Origin: Mangifera indica
Taxonomy: Eukaryota; Streptophyta; Magnoliopsida; Sapindales; Anacardiaceae
Direction: 5' to 3'
Assembly: GCF_011075055.1 (NCBI RefSeq)
Contig: NC_058151.1
Location: 12,219,800-12,283,799, forward strand
Length of the DNA stretch: 64,000 nucleotides
Made by a program: the position numbers and the translations under genes. Below are positions 1 to 12,672 of the stretch, in pieces (position 1 is the first letter of the stretch; every line of letters starts with the position of its first letter). Under the pieces are notes generated by a model. That model searched no databases. It was not told the DNA's origin and was given only the letters and a program-made list of their open reading frames with translations.

Positions 1-690
1 CACAACAATTAGTCCACAGGAAGAAGCATTACCACTTTAATTAGTTCATCAAGTGGGAGACATTTGTTGTAAAAATTTTCCACTATGAAAGTGACCTAGA
101 CCCTCTTCCGTTTATAATAAACTACAATTTTTGTAGTTGAAAATTTTCGTCAACCCTAGATAGCTTTAAAAACCACTAAATTGAAGTACAATAGGGGCAA
201 AGAGAAATTCTGGTATTGGAGTATTGAAATATATGTGTAAATATGAAGAAATACCAAATAATGCGCACTTCATTGAACTTGATATTGACTTTAAGAGACA
301 AAAGCTCATAAGTTAAATAAGATTAGATACTACAATAATATTATCTAGGGCTACAATCAATTTGAGTCAAGTATTGTTTGACTCAAACTCGATTTGACTT
401 TATTATGATAAAACTCAAGCTTGAGTTCGCTAAGCTAAGAAGTTTTTTGTTCGAGCTTGAGATAGAAATGATTAGCTCGAATTGGATTTGAATATTTATT
501 TTAGAACTTGTAAATTATATAATTATCAATTATTTCTCATATTCAAAGTCAAGAGAAAAGATTACAAGGATGTGCATGCAATATTTTAAATTTTTTTACG
601 GCTTTCTTGATATCTTACTCGAAACATGAGCTTACCAAGTTAACTAACAATTTGGTTCAACAATAACCGAATCAAACTACTTAACCTACT
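1..690. repeat. Segmental duplication block X, copy 1
   Basis: The window opens inside a block whose first bases (cacaacaattagtccacagg) recur at about 5602 and 16301 and stay alignable for about 600 bases. It contains no convincing gene. From about 330 it has a degenerate stretch rich in ctcaaactcgatttgac-like words, a low-identity dispersed motif also present near 5900, 16560, 23150, 35900, 58550, 60740 and 62170. The left boundary lies outside the window. Confidence 0.85.
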
Positions 691-1830
691 TTCTCTATTG
701 TACCATCATCTTTCTTCCTCTTTGTTGCATGTGTTTTTTGGCCCCCACAACCTTCTCTCCCTCACGATTTCACGTTGTCATCAATGACAACCATCACTTA
801 ATTAAGTTTTTGATGAATCAATCAAGTGAAAAAGTCATCTATGACATTAAATCATGGAAAAAGAGAGAATGATGGGAGCCAAAACTTGTGACAATGATGA
901 AGGAGAGATGACAACAACTAGGGTTTATAAATAATTGTAAAGACCTATTTGTAAGTTTTTTAATATTTTTTATAGTTAAATTGCTACGTTTTAAAAGTTT
1001 AGGCCTAATGTATATAAGAATTATTTTAAATCTTTTTCAAAAAATTCTGGATATTAAAATTACTATTTTACTTTTATACTATTAATTTTTACATTTTAAT
1101 TGAAAAAGTTTTATTTATACTATCAAATAGTAAGTAAGTGTTTTTTATCAAACTTTTGGTGGAAAAATGTTATTTACTCATTGCATCATTGGTCATCAAC
1201 CATCCTCCGTTCAAAATTTCCAGCGCCACTGATTTTGTTACTGTTGCTCCTTCTATTATATTACCTATACAATTACCAATAAAAATAATATATATAATTT
1301 TATATATAAATAATAATATATTATAATATAATTAAATATTATTTTATCTTTATTTTAAAATTATATAATCATATTATAACACTTTATTATTTATATATAA
1401 AATTACAATAAAATTATGTATATTTATTTTTGATACATAATTTATGTACACAAATAAAATGTTATCATATGATTAGATATTTCTTTATTATATGATAACA
1501 CATATTTTAAAATCACCTAATTATATGATGATACATCACCGTGTATATGAATTATGTATCAAAGATGAATACATATAGTATTACTCATAAAATTATACAT
1601 GTTATTTATACACATACCCCTACTCTATTTTATATACATATATACAAAGACTAAAGCGCCATGAAGTCGCCTGGGAAATTCATAAGAAGAAAACATGTCG
1701 ACATTTTGCATTGACATAACAAAAATGGGTTAGTGGACGCAGTGGCTCGGAGACGTAAACAAATTTTTGTTTATCATTGAAAACGTTGAATATGAATTTT
1801 AAAATTTGAAAAAGTTATTAAATAAGCCCC
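690..1830. repeat. Segmental duplication block Y, copy 1
   Basis: This is homologous to 7080-8150, 13390-14290 and, in its first part, 17290-17720. Shared landmarks are tttgttgcatgtg, ccagcgccact, and a GC-rich segment near 1732 (gtggacgcagtggctcgg). Copy 3 sits directly before a GDU gene, so this block may be the orphaned 5' region of a lost GDU copy. No reading frame is conserved across the copies. Here a conserved mini-ORF start (ATG GGT) is followed at once by TAG. Confidence 0.8.
1410..1600. mobile_element. AT-rich hairpin MITE family, copy in Y1
   Basis: The core reads as two arms that can pair: one around atgttatcatatgattagat and the other around aattatatgatgatacatca, separated by an AT-rich loop. 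The same core recurs at least ten times in the window. Ends and target-site duplication are not resolved in this copy. Confidence 0.55.
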
Positions 1831-3079
1831 TATTTATTTATGTGATATTTTTTTTTTAATTTAAAATTATCTACTTATATAATAATATATCATTAATTGA
1901 GATTTTAGTAAAAGTTATGAGTGCTGCTAGAGTCTTATATTTAATTTAAGTTGTTTTGTATGTTAAATGAGATAAATCTGGTTGGCTCTGCCGTGAAAGA
2001 CAATTAATATTTGATATGGACAAATCATTCACGAAATGGTTTCAGGTGGCTACAGAAGCCCTGATTGAGACAGGTAAAGTGTAGGAGAAGATGATAAAGA
2101 GTTGAAACTAAGAGATACTTGTGGATAAAATCAAATCTAGTATTGACTGGTTGGCCCCATTCAATAAAGAGTAAATCACTCTTTCTTATCCAAGGTTCGG
2201 GGGAAACTACGAATTCTCACCCACTTAATTTCTAAAATTTGATTTTTTTTTGCGAGGTTTAACTTCGTTAACAATCGAATAACATAAACACCATTTCCTC
2301 TCCCAAATTTTAAGAAAAAAATGGTTGGAAATTTGTTGGAGTTACATCAGGAGATGTATGATATGATGAGATTGCTTTAAATAGGTTTGATCTAGAAAAA
2401 AATCACATCAAATAGATGTAAAACTAAGAACATAATACCTTTTATTAGTGAACCCTTTAATACCATACATCTCCAGATACAATCTTGTTGAAATCCCATT
2501 CGAGGTGCATTTCTGAAGTTGGAATTGCATTTGTCATTGTATGATTTTAACAAAATTGCACCTAGTACAATCTTACCTAATAGCATCTCTGGTGCATTCC
2601 AGTGATCACAACTGTCAGATCACATCTTGGCTAATGTGATTCACCCAAATTACACCAATCTAATGTTATTTTAACTATTGGATCCAACTTAATCAAATTG
2701 TTAGCAACCGTATAAACAGGGAAATATAATAATTTCAAATGAGAAAAACAGTTAGAAAATCATATTATCGTGTGTCTTTTTTACAATGTCTCAAGATCTT
2801 TTTCCAATAACAAAGTTAAGTTTTGAATGGGAATTTATTGATTAAGAATTTAGCGGGTGAACATGAGTTTTTCAAACTTTGGGTGTAAAAAGAACTTTCT
2901 CTTTAACATTCCAAAAACACAAGTCATATCAAATAGAAGAAGTTTCATGCAAACAATCAACGCGATTATTATGGTGTTAGAATATTGCATTCATGCTTCT
3001 ATTAACATTACTGTTCGATGTGATTTGACTTCACTGTTCCTTTGCCTGCCACACTCCATCTCCCGAAAAATATATTGAT
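1831..3079. other. No gene seen; where a GDU copy would be expected
   Basis: In the second duplication unit the interval between block Y and block Z holds a GDU gene (14550-14879). Here the corresponding 1.2 kb has no GDU-like sequence in any frame and no other supported gene. Two short overlapping ORFs near 2857-3203 have no recognisable features. Confidence 0.6.
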
Positions 3080-5600
3080 TTCCAAGAAGCTTCATAGAAT
3101 ATTTACGCAAGACTTTATGCTTTTGTTGATTAGGAATCTCTACAATGGTGGGAGACTTCTGTGAATGTGAAATGAAGAATGTGAAATGTGTAGAGCAAAG
3201 CAACCTGATTCTTAGTGAAGCAGTGAATCTGAAGAATGCGGTTAAGTGACATTCCAGCTAACTAGCTAGCTTTACACTATACAAATCCTGGATTCCATTC
3301 AATAGCTAGGGCTGCAAAGTAATGGAATGTCTTACCTTAAGGGTGTCTTTGGTTAAAGGTTTTTAAGATTACCTTGGTACTCTATCTTTTATTCTCTTGT
3401 TTGGTTTGTCAGTAATAAAATATTACAGTAATCTTCTATTACCAATACTGACGTGGCAGGTAATATAGGTGGTAATCTGATTATCACCTTCACCTTAGGT
3501 ATTTAAAGATTATTGGGATAATCTTGAGTTTATTATAGAAAAATTATTATTTATTAATTTTTTGAGATAAAAATAAATTTATTTTTAATTAATATGATAA
3601 ATAATATAAAAAATATTTAAAAATAATTATATTTAAGGGCATTTAAGTAAAATATTTTACTAGTAATCTTTTATTACCTTTAACCAAACACAATAATTAT
3701 TTATACCTATCAAATTTTATCAAATATAGTAATCATTTATACCCAGTAATTTTCTAAGTAATCTATCTTTAAGATAATCTTTCTATTTTAATAATCAAAT
3801 ATTACCCAAATCAAACGCCCCCTAAGAATAAAGTATATAAACTATATGTGAAAATGACCCCTCGTATCACGGCTGGCTTCTTAATTTGAGATTCCTGTCC
3901 ATGACCCTTCAGCACATGAAAAGATAGGCAGACAAAGGTCAGTTGATCTGTCATTTATCACAGGTTATTGGTAATTTTGGAGAGGGATGGTAACATCTTG
4001 ATCCAAATATATCTTCAGACTATTTAATCAGTATTTTTTTATTATTTTCATACGATATAAAATATAATAACAAACTCAACATTTTACCATACTTTACTGA
4101 TATAAGATATATCCAAGTCTTTAGAAATTTGCAAACTTTTTTTTTTTTTCTAATCATATGGTTATCATTATAAGATTACTGGAAATTTATGCCAAACATA
4201 TTCTCTCTAAATTCTTTATGTTCTTTGTAAATATATATATATATATATATATATATTACATACACACACACGTCCAAAGCAATACAAGGGGGCTTTTATT
4301 TTAGGCAAGTTAGTCTAAATTAAATAGATAAATAAAATCATTATATTTCAAATTTATCACATTGATAACCATAAGTTTCTTTTATTTTTTTTCATCAAAT
4401 TGGATTGATTATCATTTTATATAGTATTATTTTAAACCAATTCTTCTATTTTATATTGAAATACCTAGAAGACGTATGTGTTAAGATTGATTTTAAATAT
4501 TAATTTTTGTGTGTGTATATATATAGAGAGGGTTTTAGTTGTTTAAAGTTTAAACAATTATAAAAACATAATCAACCCGCAATTGAATCGGATAAATCGT
4601 GTTGTGTTCATTTAATTAAACCATTATATTGATGTCAATATGTAAATGGTAAGATTTACAATTGTTGGGATTTAAACTAAGTTCAAGAGTTGAAGAAATT
4701 TACATCACATACTATCAAATTATAATTTTGTTTGATTGAATATTATTTTAATATTTATTTAATTTATTATCAATTTGACTCGGATTAGGCTCTCAATTTG
4801 TCTCAAGTAACTTCTAAAAATATTGGTTATGGCAAAGTATAACATGAATTTCGTGGCTAAATAAAATATGCCAATAAATAATAATGGATTTTGAAATTGA
4901 ACCACTAGCTACAAATGCTTCTAGTCGCATCATAATTTATTATATGATTTTATTTTACTTGTGTACCTTCAAATTAACATGTGCCTATTTGGATTAACTT
5001 TGTTTTCCCGCAATCTTTATCTATACTCTTCTAAAGAAAAAAAATTAAAAAAAAAAATACTGAATTGCAACAAATCCCACATCCATAAAATATAAAAGAT
5101 ATTAGGTTTATATGTATATCAATTAAAAAGTTTAAGATAAGACTAATTAAATTATTAATAAACTTTTAAACTGTCAAAATATATTTTAAATTGTAAGCTC
5201 AAAAACCAAACTTCTATTATGTGTCTAAAATAAACAATATCTCAATAGTTTATTGGGCTTTAATTGATTTTGGTGAGAATTTAATAGAACTTTGTATTAT
5301 ATGGTCAGCATTCATGATCATGATTAATCATCACAAAAGATTAATTTATAAACAAGTTAATTAATTAAGTTGATGAAAAAAAGGATATTCATATGTTGAA
5401 TTTTATTTGGTGGGCAGGCCATGGATGAAATTAAATTAAGAGGGTTAATCATGATTACTGAGATTAATATATGATTTACTTGAAGAAAAAGAAGTGTGGA
5501 TATAGATGTGATTATGTAAAGGTTGCGTCTTTAATGGCCAAGTCTTTTATAATTTGTTTAGCATAGAGAAAACAGTCAGCTGAAAGTTGTTTTTCTTATG
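3080..5600. repeat. Segmental duplication block Z, copy 1
   Basis: It is alignable with 14870-16300. Both copies contain the words gattaggaatctct, gagcaaagcaacctgattctt, cctggattccattcaa and catgacccttcagcacatga, and both end in the same sequence just before block X. This copy carries a 482-bp inserted transposon (3341-3822) and a (TA)n tract near 4229-4256 that the other lacks at these positions. No gene is visible. Confidence 0.85.
3341..3822 (+). mobile_element. Tourist (PIF/Harbinger)-like MITE
   Basis: This 482-bp AT-rich element has imperfect terminal inverted repeats (gggtgtctttgg at the left; the right end reads gggggcgtttga in reverse complement) and is flanked by TAA on both sides. 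The duplicated locus near 15090 has one uninterrupted copy (cccttaacaataaag), which is the empty site. Related copies are at 35250-35750 (inverted) and 49536-50015. A 3-bp TAA duplication and GGG-type ends fit the PIF/Harbinger Tourist class; no transposase is encoded. Confidence 0.8.
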
Positions 5601-6260
5601 CCACAACAATTAGTCCACAGGAAGAAGCATTTCCACTTCAATAACTTCATTAAGTGGGAGACATTTGTTGTAAAAATTTCCCACTATGAAAAGTGACCTA
5701 GACCCTCTTCCGTTTACAATAAACTACAATTTTTGTAGTTGAAAAGCTTCATCAACCCTAGATAGCTTTAAAAACCACTAAATTGAAGTACAATAGGGGC
5801 AAAGAGAAATTCTGGTATTGGAGTATTGAAATATATGTGTAAATACGAAGAAATACCAGATAATGTGCACTTCATTGAACTTGATGTTGACTCTAATAGA
5901 CAATTACAATCAATTTGAGTCAAGTATTGTTTGATTCAAACTCTATTTGAATTTATTAAGACAAAACTTAAGTTTGAGTTTGTTAAGATAAGAAGTTATT
6001 GGTTCAAGCTTGAGCTTAACATAGAAATGATTAATTTGAATTGGATTTGAATATTTATTTTAGAACTTGTAAATTATATGATTATCAATTATTCCCCGTA
6101 TTCAAAATCAAGAGCAAAGATTACAATGAAGTACATGCAATATTTTAAATTTTTTTAAGACTTTCTTGATATCTTACTTGAAACATGAGCTTACCAAGTT
6201 AACTAACAATTTGGTTTAATAATAATTGAATCAAACCACTTGACCCGTTTGCAGCTCTAC
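5601..6260. repeat. Segmental duplication block X, copy 2
   Basis: This is nearly collinear with 1-660, with scattered substitutions and small deletions, and more divergent from 16300-16890. It is preceded by the block Z end (tgaaagttgtttttcttatgc), the same junction as at 16280. No gene. Confidence 0.85.
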
Positions 6261-6639
6261 TGCCATTAATAAACAACTTATATTAGAAGTTGTATATATC
6301 AATCTTGAGTTTAACTTTTTTTAATTATTACTGGATTTGTTGATGGTTTTTTTTTTTTAAATTTGAACAAAATAAAAGACCATTTTTTTAGATCTAGCTC
6401 AAAGAAGAAGAAAAAGAGTGGGAGTTGATATTGGTCCCCTATATTCCCTTAGCTTTTGTGAAAATGGAGGCATATTGAATACCCTAGGCCATATCATGTA
6501 TATCTGAGAGAAAAGTGAGAAGCATTTAAGCATAATTGCATATTTCAATTTTCGTTGTCATGAGAAATAATCTCTATGTCAATAGAGTCCGGTTTCCTCC
6601 CCAAGGCTTCACCAAAACATTTTCACCCGATCTAATATA

Positions 6640-6835
6640 AGAGTAATATTATATATATAATTTTTTTTATATATAATGTGAATATACAAATAATGTATCA
6701 TTATGTGATTGAGTATTATTTTATCTTTAATTTAAAATCATCTAATCATCTAATAATACATTATCATCTGTGTATCAAAATTATATACAAAAAATATATA
6801 CATATAATTTTGTTGATAATATAAATAATATTTTT
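6640..6835. mobile_element. AT-rich hairpin MITE family, copy
   Basis: Arms around aatgtatcattatgtgattga and ctaatcatctaataatacat can pair across a short AT-rich loop. Same family as 18735-18910, where the ends are defined. Confidence 0.5.
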
Positions 6836-7846
6836 CATCTGAGAATAAAATTTGTAAATAAAACAATTCTTACACAATACAAGGAAATGAAATTATAATT
6901 TTATCTTTCAAAATTAATATACAACCTCAAATTAAGAAAAATTATTTTTAAAAAAAAAACCTTTCAATAACCAAATTGCATAAAACTTTTCTTTTTTTCT
7001 CTTTTCATCCATCCTTATCCCCTTCATCCTTTGAACCTAATCAGCCCACACTACCTCTTTTTCTTCGACAACTCATCCTACACTATTAACCTCTTAACCT
7101 ATCTTCTCTATTATACAACCATCTTTCTTCCTCTTTGTTGCATGTGTTTTTTGGCCCCCACCATCTTCTCTCCCTCACGATTTTATGTTGTCATTAACGA
7201 CAACCATCACTTAATTAAGTTTGTGATGAATCAATCAAGTGAAAGAGTCATCTATGACATTAAATCATAGAAAAAGAGAGAATGATGGGAGCCGAAACTT
7301 GTGACAATGGTGAAGGAGAGATGACAGCAACTAGGGTTTATAAATAATTGTAAAGACTTACTTGTAAGTTTTTAAATATTTTTTATAGTTAAATTGCTAC
7401 GTTTTAAAAGTTTAGATCTAATGCATATAAGAATTATTTTAAATTTTTTCCAAAAATTCTGGATTTAAAACTATTGTTTTACTCTTATATTATCAAATAG
7501 TAAACAAGCGTTTTTTATCAAACTTTGGGTGGAGAAATTAATTTTACTCATTGCATCATTGGTCATCAACTATCCTCCGTTCAAAATTTCCAGCGCCACT
7601 CATTTTGTTACTGTTGCTCCTTCTATTATATTATCGATAAAATTATGTATAAAAATAATATATATAATTATATATAAAAATAATAATATATTATAATATA
7701 ATTAATTATTATTTTATCTTTAATTTAAAATTATATAATTATATTATAATATTTTATTATTTATATATAAAATCATTCATGTTATTTATAGACATAACCC
7801 TACCCTGTTTTATATACATATATATAAAGACTAAAGCCCTGTGAAG

Positions 7847-8026
7847 TCGCCTGGGAAATTCACAAGAAGAAACCCAGAAGAATGTGTCGAAAACATGTCG
7901 ACATTTTGCATTGATATAATAAAAATGGGTTAGTGGTCGCCTGGGAAATTCCTAAGAAGAAACCCAGAAGAATGTGTCGAAAGCATGTCGACATTTTGCA
8001 TTGATATAATAAAAATGGGTTGGTGG
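7847..8026. repeat. Two tandem 90-bp repeats inside block Y2
   Basis: The segment tcgcctgggaaattc to gggttagtgg occurs twice head to tail with a 90-bp period and only a few mismatches. Blocks Y1 and Y3 have it once, so this is a local duplication specific to this copy. Confidence 0.85.
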
Positions 8027-8160
8027 ACGCGGTGGCTCGGAGACGTAAACAAATTTTTGTTCATCATTGAAAACGTTGAATATGAATTTTAAAATTTGAG
8101 AAAGTTATTAATAAGTCCCCGTTTATTTATGTGATATCTTCTCTTGATTCTAGTTTGTTT

Positions 8161-8599
8161 GTTTGTGTAGGAAGAAGCCCACAGGAATTAAGGTTAATCA
8201 ATACACACAATGAATTGCTCAATTAGGTTACGACACTCAGACTCACCCATTGTTACCAAAATATTGAGGTTTATAATAAATAATTATATGGTAAACTTAA
8301 TTAATTACTATATAAACTAGATAATAAATAATAATATGGGTTACCTCCAACTAGTAGTTTGAGTAACAAAAGAGAAAACTTTATCGATAAGAGAGTATGA
8401 ATTCAAGTCTCTTTTAGAAATATATTAAAATCAAACTTTTAACTTATCTGATTCAGTAGTTATGAGATCAGTCACTTGACCCAAAATTTATCCTAATTAA
8501 TGTGATTGGTTTTGATCCAATGTGATAATTAGATTTGGATCAATTTTCTCGTCACTAAAAAATAATAATAATAATGATAATAATAATATGGGTTGTTAA
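8161..8599. other. No gene seen
   Basis: AT-rich intergenic sequence between blocks Y2 and D1. It has a short AAT-rich microsatellite near 8557-8590 and nothing else I can support. Confidence 0.5.
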
Positions 8600-8674
8600 T
8601 GCATAGATGGCTTTGTCATCACCTAAGTCTTGTTGGTGGTTGTCCATATATAGCATGATCATTTAACAACCCAC

Positions 8675-8926
8675 TAAAGATGGCAGTTTCAACCCAACTT
8701 TAGAGACTCTGACCCTAATAAGGAGGGAATTCCCTAATAGAAACGGGGACGGGAATAAAAAAAAATTCCACAATAAGAGACAAATCGAAAAAGGGATGGG
8801 GATGGGGTTTTTCTTAGCGAGGAGGGAACAGAGAATCATTTTTATTCCTATTAATGAGGACGGGGATTGATATCCCCTATAGAGATAGGGACGGGGATTG
8901 AGATCCCCTCCTCGTTATCATACCTA
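8675..8926. mobile_element. hAT-like MITE, 252 bp
   Basis: The element is flanked by 8-bp duplications, caacccac (8667-8674) and caacctac (8927-8934), one mismatch apart. Its ends are weak inverted repeats (taaagatggcag and taggtatgataac in reverse complement). The interior has GC-rich runs of the type acggggattgagatcccc. The duplicate locus (17916-17923) keeps a single caacccac followed directly by ctaact, the empty site. It is related to the larger element at 59473-60362. An 8-bp duplication and these ends fit the hAT superfamily. Confidence 0.8.
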
Positions 8927-10712
8927 CAACCTACCTAACCACTCACGTGCCCTCTATTACCCGAATATCAATATGAGTATCAATGATGTTATATTATAAT
9001 ATAATTGTATAATTTTGAAGTTAAATAAAATAATGTTTAACGTACTAAAGATTATCAGTGCGTACACTCTTATTTTGTTAACATCACTCAAGTACATCCA
9101 CCTAATGTTTGGCCTAAAAACAGAGTTTCTACAGGTTGAGCAATGAAATTCTGATGCGGTGATGACCAAAATAAAACTAACCAGCTAATTCTTGGATTTG
9201 GTAATGAGATTTGTAACACTTATAGGTAAATTCCCTATTAAAAAAACATGAGAAAGATGCTAAGTAAGTATATGTCTATCACATAATTTGGGAATGATAA
9301 TATAAGACTAGTTAAATAGTATTTGAACTCTTAAATTACCAGTCTAATAAATGAAATGATGGCGAACTATAAATCTAAAACGGATAATATCTTTATCGGG
9401 TTATTGGATCAGTAATTTTGGTGATATGTCTCACTTAGTGTTAGGCCACATATATTATGTTGATAGAACTGTATACTAACCATATTTATTTGGCTACGAG
9501 ATTGATATGATCATGTACCAACCTTGATACGTTGCACATTCTCTGAACCACAAATATGAAGCAAATTGAAAAACGTTACATTTAATGTTACATGGCCAAC
9601 TCTCAAGGATCCCTGGCCAACTCTACCATCCTCTTGTAATGGTAGCCTATTGATTTCTTGGTTCACATGATCCTCCTTCTAAATGTCACATGATACACTA
9701 CTAATAAAATGAGTCCATAATTCAATTTATAATATTTAGATTCTCGATAAACCAATCAACCGTAAACCTAAAGTGGATAACATATACTAGATTGGAGTCG
9801 ATATGTGGTATCAACCTATAAATAACTAAATATATTGAATGGGTGTTTGGTTCGAGATAATTTGTGATTATTTTAATAATTTATTTTTTATTATTAGCAT
9901 TATCTTGTTTGATTTTTTTGTTGATAAAAAGTTTTTGGTGATATTATTTAGTTAAGTTGATGTAATGAGTAATATGATTATCACCTTCATATTAGATATT
10001 AAAATCTTAATCTTATTATAATTTTAACCTACTTATTAATTTTTAGTGTAGAATTACTCTCATTTCTAATTAAAATAATATTAATCTCAACTATCAAATT
10101 TAATAAATTTTATTATTCGAAAATATGATAAATTTAAAAATAATTTAATTAATTAATTTTATTATTTGGTAAAATGAGAAAAGTCCCAATATATTATTAA
10201 CATTGGAAAAAGTTTACAACATATAAAAAAATTATATTTTATCGTAAAACAAGTTAACAAAACAGAATTCTAATTTATTACTAATAATATTAAATAAAAT
10301 AATATTTTATTATTATTATTAATTAACCAGTACAATTATTTATATATGTCAGTTATGTTAAACTTTGCATTAATTTATATTTAGTAATATTTAGAAATAG
10401 TAATATTTTAATTTTAGAAATATTTTATTTTTAATAATAAAAATTACTTGAAGCAAAAGCAACGTCATCGATTAAAAGCAAAAATTTCTTTAAATAAATG
10501 CTTCCAGATTTTAATTGAACAAAAAATGGAAAACCCCATTGTAAAATTGTAATTTCAGAACAATTTGGCATGGAGAATTGCCATAGCCTTGAGAGTTGCC
10601 ATAATTTCTCGGGATCTGCAATTCATAGCATCAGGAGTATTTCAGAGCACGAGGAAAGAATGTTCTCCTGCGAAGCCCATTAATGTCATTTCACTTTCCC
10701 ATAAATTCCCTC

Positions 10713-10720
10713 TATAAATT
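10713..10720 (+). promoter_or_regulatory. TATA box of the first GDU gene
   Basis: The sequence tataaatt lies about 95 bases before the ATG and is conserved in the copy-2 gene (near 20345), giving a leader of roughly 60-70 bases. Confidence 0.65.
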
Positions 10721-10810
10721 CTTCTTCTGTCATTCTCATTTCACTGCACCATTCTTTCTTCTACTTGCCGTATATTCTTCGATCGTTGAAGACAGAGAGA
10801 AAAATACAAA

Positions 10811-11098
10811 ATGACGGCGGGAGGGAATATTTGGCAGTCTCCAATTCCTTACCTTTTTGGGGGCTTGGGCTGTGTGTTGCTGCTGATTGCATCGGCCTTG
10901 ATTTTCCTAGCTTGCTCTTACAGGAAGAGCTTTGATTCTGGTGATGATCATGACCAGGAAAATCCACCTTCATTGCCATTGAAACCGCTCGATCCTGAGC
11001 CGAAGATCGTCGTCATCATGGCCGGCGATGACAAGCCCACTCACCTCGCCACACCCGCCATTTCTTCAAACACTTGCTGCTGTGATCAGCCGGTGTAA
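10811..11098 (+). CDS. GLUTAMINE DUMPER family protein (GDU-a)
   Basis: This intronless gene encodes 95 aa. GDU proteins are small single-pass plant membrane proteins. In Arabidopsis, overexpression of GDU1 increases export of glutamine and other amino acids, and GDU1 works with the RING E3 ligase LOG2 (established knowledge). Visible here are the family signature SPIPYLFGGLG (residues 10-20) leading into one membrane segment (about 14-35), a basic stop (YRKS), an acidic and proline-rich cytosolic stretch (44-64), and the VIMAG box (68-72) followed by GDDKPTHLATP. The VIMAG box is intact, so this is the best candidate for a functional copy. The start is the first ATG after the TATA box at 10713. 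An AATAAA polyadenylation signal is at 11240. It is 89 percent identical to the gene at 20441 over the first 80 residues (my count). Confidence 0.93.
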   Translation: MTAGGNIWQSPIPYLFGGLGCVLLLIASALIFLACSYRKSFDSGDDHDQENPPSLPLKPLDPEPKIVVIMAGDDKPTHLATPAISSNTCCCDQPV

Positions 11099-12672
11099 AC
11101 CAGGTTCAAGAACCTGGCCAACCCGGTTTTGTGTGTATTTTTTTTCCTTTTATTTCATCTCTCTTTCATTTTTGACCTGATTCTAGTTTAAAGCTTGCGG
11201 GAAAATCTGTAAATTGATGAGCATTAGAGGATATGTATCAATAAATGTGTTTGGCGATATTTTCTTGTTCTTCCTGATTCTCCATTTTGTATTTCTTTGC
11301 AATCTTTATCACTGTTATTGGACTTAATTTGTTTCTGGGAAATCAGATTGAATTTATTAGAAGCTGATTTGTGTATAAATTCTTTCTGTGTCCCCTGCAA
11401 TTATTTTTGTGGGTCTTCCATGTCACACTTCACAGATCATACATCTGTTGTCCAAGTCATTTCACTGTCACTCTAAATAGCAACATCCTGCTGATGAAAA
11501 TTTCACTTTTAAAAAAGCTCATACAAAGGGCTCATTTACTTGAAGGTCTTGATCAACGGACATGTTGTTCGTGCTATATAGAACACAGGAACCACAAACA
11601 ATTTCATAGCACAATGGGTCATGGGAAAACTTTAGCTGACAGTCCCCAAAACCTCAAGCCGAATCAAGGTTATGAACTCTATAGCACAACCATTTCAAGG
11701 CACAACCATGTCACTGATGAAGGTGCGCGATCCGTAGAATGAGTGCAGCGTCATGACTGTACCCTTAAATGATTTCGGCTAAGCCTCATGAGTTAAGCCG
11801 CGCAAATGTGCGGCCTTACTTCTACAACTAAGAAGTTAAGCGTGTCTGGACGAGAAAGTACCAGAATGTCTCCATTCTGTTGTTGCAACCATCCCCTGCC
11901 TTGTGGCCTTGGGGGAAGTTTAGTGGGTTCATAACTTCATAGCCAACTGTTTTAGCATGATTTAGAAACAGAGCACCAAGTTAGGCATGTGGGCATATTC
12001 CTTTCTTCACAGACCCTTTTTCATCATCTTTTTTTTTCATGCTTTCTGCTGTAATTTTTCAGCCATATATGGATCTCATAATCAACAAAAAACAATTACA
12101 AAGGTGTTTCTTGACTTTGCTTAGTGGATGCGGCGGCCTGGAAATGCAAAGAAGCTATGATGGTTATAGTTGAATAATCTCGACAAAAAAGGAAGTGGGT
12201 TCTGCCATTAATGGACGAAAAATTATATGATTAAAATTTCCTGTAGCAATGGGATAAATACCGAGGATATTCCAGGTCACATCTTTCTCAAACCATAAAT
12301 ATTACAGTTGGAAACTCAAGGTTGAAGACAGCTAGTCCTTCTAGCTTTTTTCCTTTCACAGATGAATAAATTATATGATTAAAATTTCCTGTAGCCTGAA
12401 GCAGTGGGATTATACTGAGGATATTCCAGGTAACCAAAAATATTACAGTTGAACGCTTTTGCCTTTTCCTTTCACACTAACACCCTCACCCTTCTGTCAC
12501 CAAACAATAAACATGACACGCACCTGTTCGCAAGTTGGCACGGGTATGCCGATACTATGTGTGGGAAATGCATAGCGGCACTTTCAGATGGCCTCGGGAG
12601 ACTCGGGAAACATGAAAACTACAATAGGCATACATAATTCAAACATGGGAGCTGGAAAAAATAGGCACAAAA

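Larger units (their letters stand above)
6390..8160. repeat. Segmental duplication block Y, copy 2
   Basis: The first part (ggtcccctatattccc, aataatctctatgtcaat) matches 16930-17090. The second part (ctttgttgcatgtg onward) matches 690-1830 and 13390-14290. A short ORF at 7031-7270 exists only in this copy and is not conserved. The GC-rich landmark gtggacgcggtggctcgg is near 8024. Confidence 0.8.
8600..12470. repeat. Segmental duplication block D, copy 1 (carries the first GDU gene)
   Basis: It is homologous to 17880-22450. Landmarks in both are tctcaaggatccctggcc-like sequence (9605 and 18485), an AT-rich MITE-like stretch starting gggtgtttggtt or gggtatttggta (9841 and 18720), the GDU gene with its TATA box and 3' flank, gtggatgcggcggcctgg (12125), and repeats of aaatttcctgtagc followed by gatattccaggt (12240-12450). 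The 123-codon ORF at 11371-11742 downstream of the GDU gene is not conserved in copy 2 and is not called as a gene. Confidence 0.85.

Noticed and set aside
7031..7270. 79-codon ORF in block Y2
   Set aside because: The other three Y copies do not keep this frame, and the sequence is part of a decayed duplicated block.
11371..11742. 123-codon ORF downstream of GDU-a
   Set aside because: The homologous region in block D copy 2 lacks the frame, and it lies in the GDU 3' flank with no domain.
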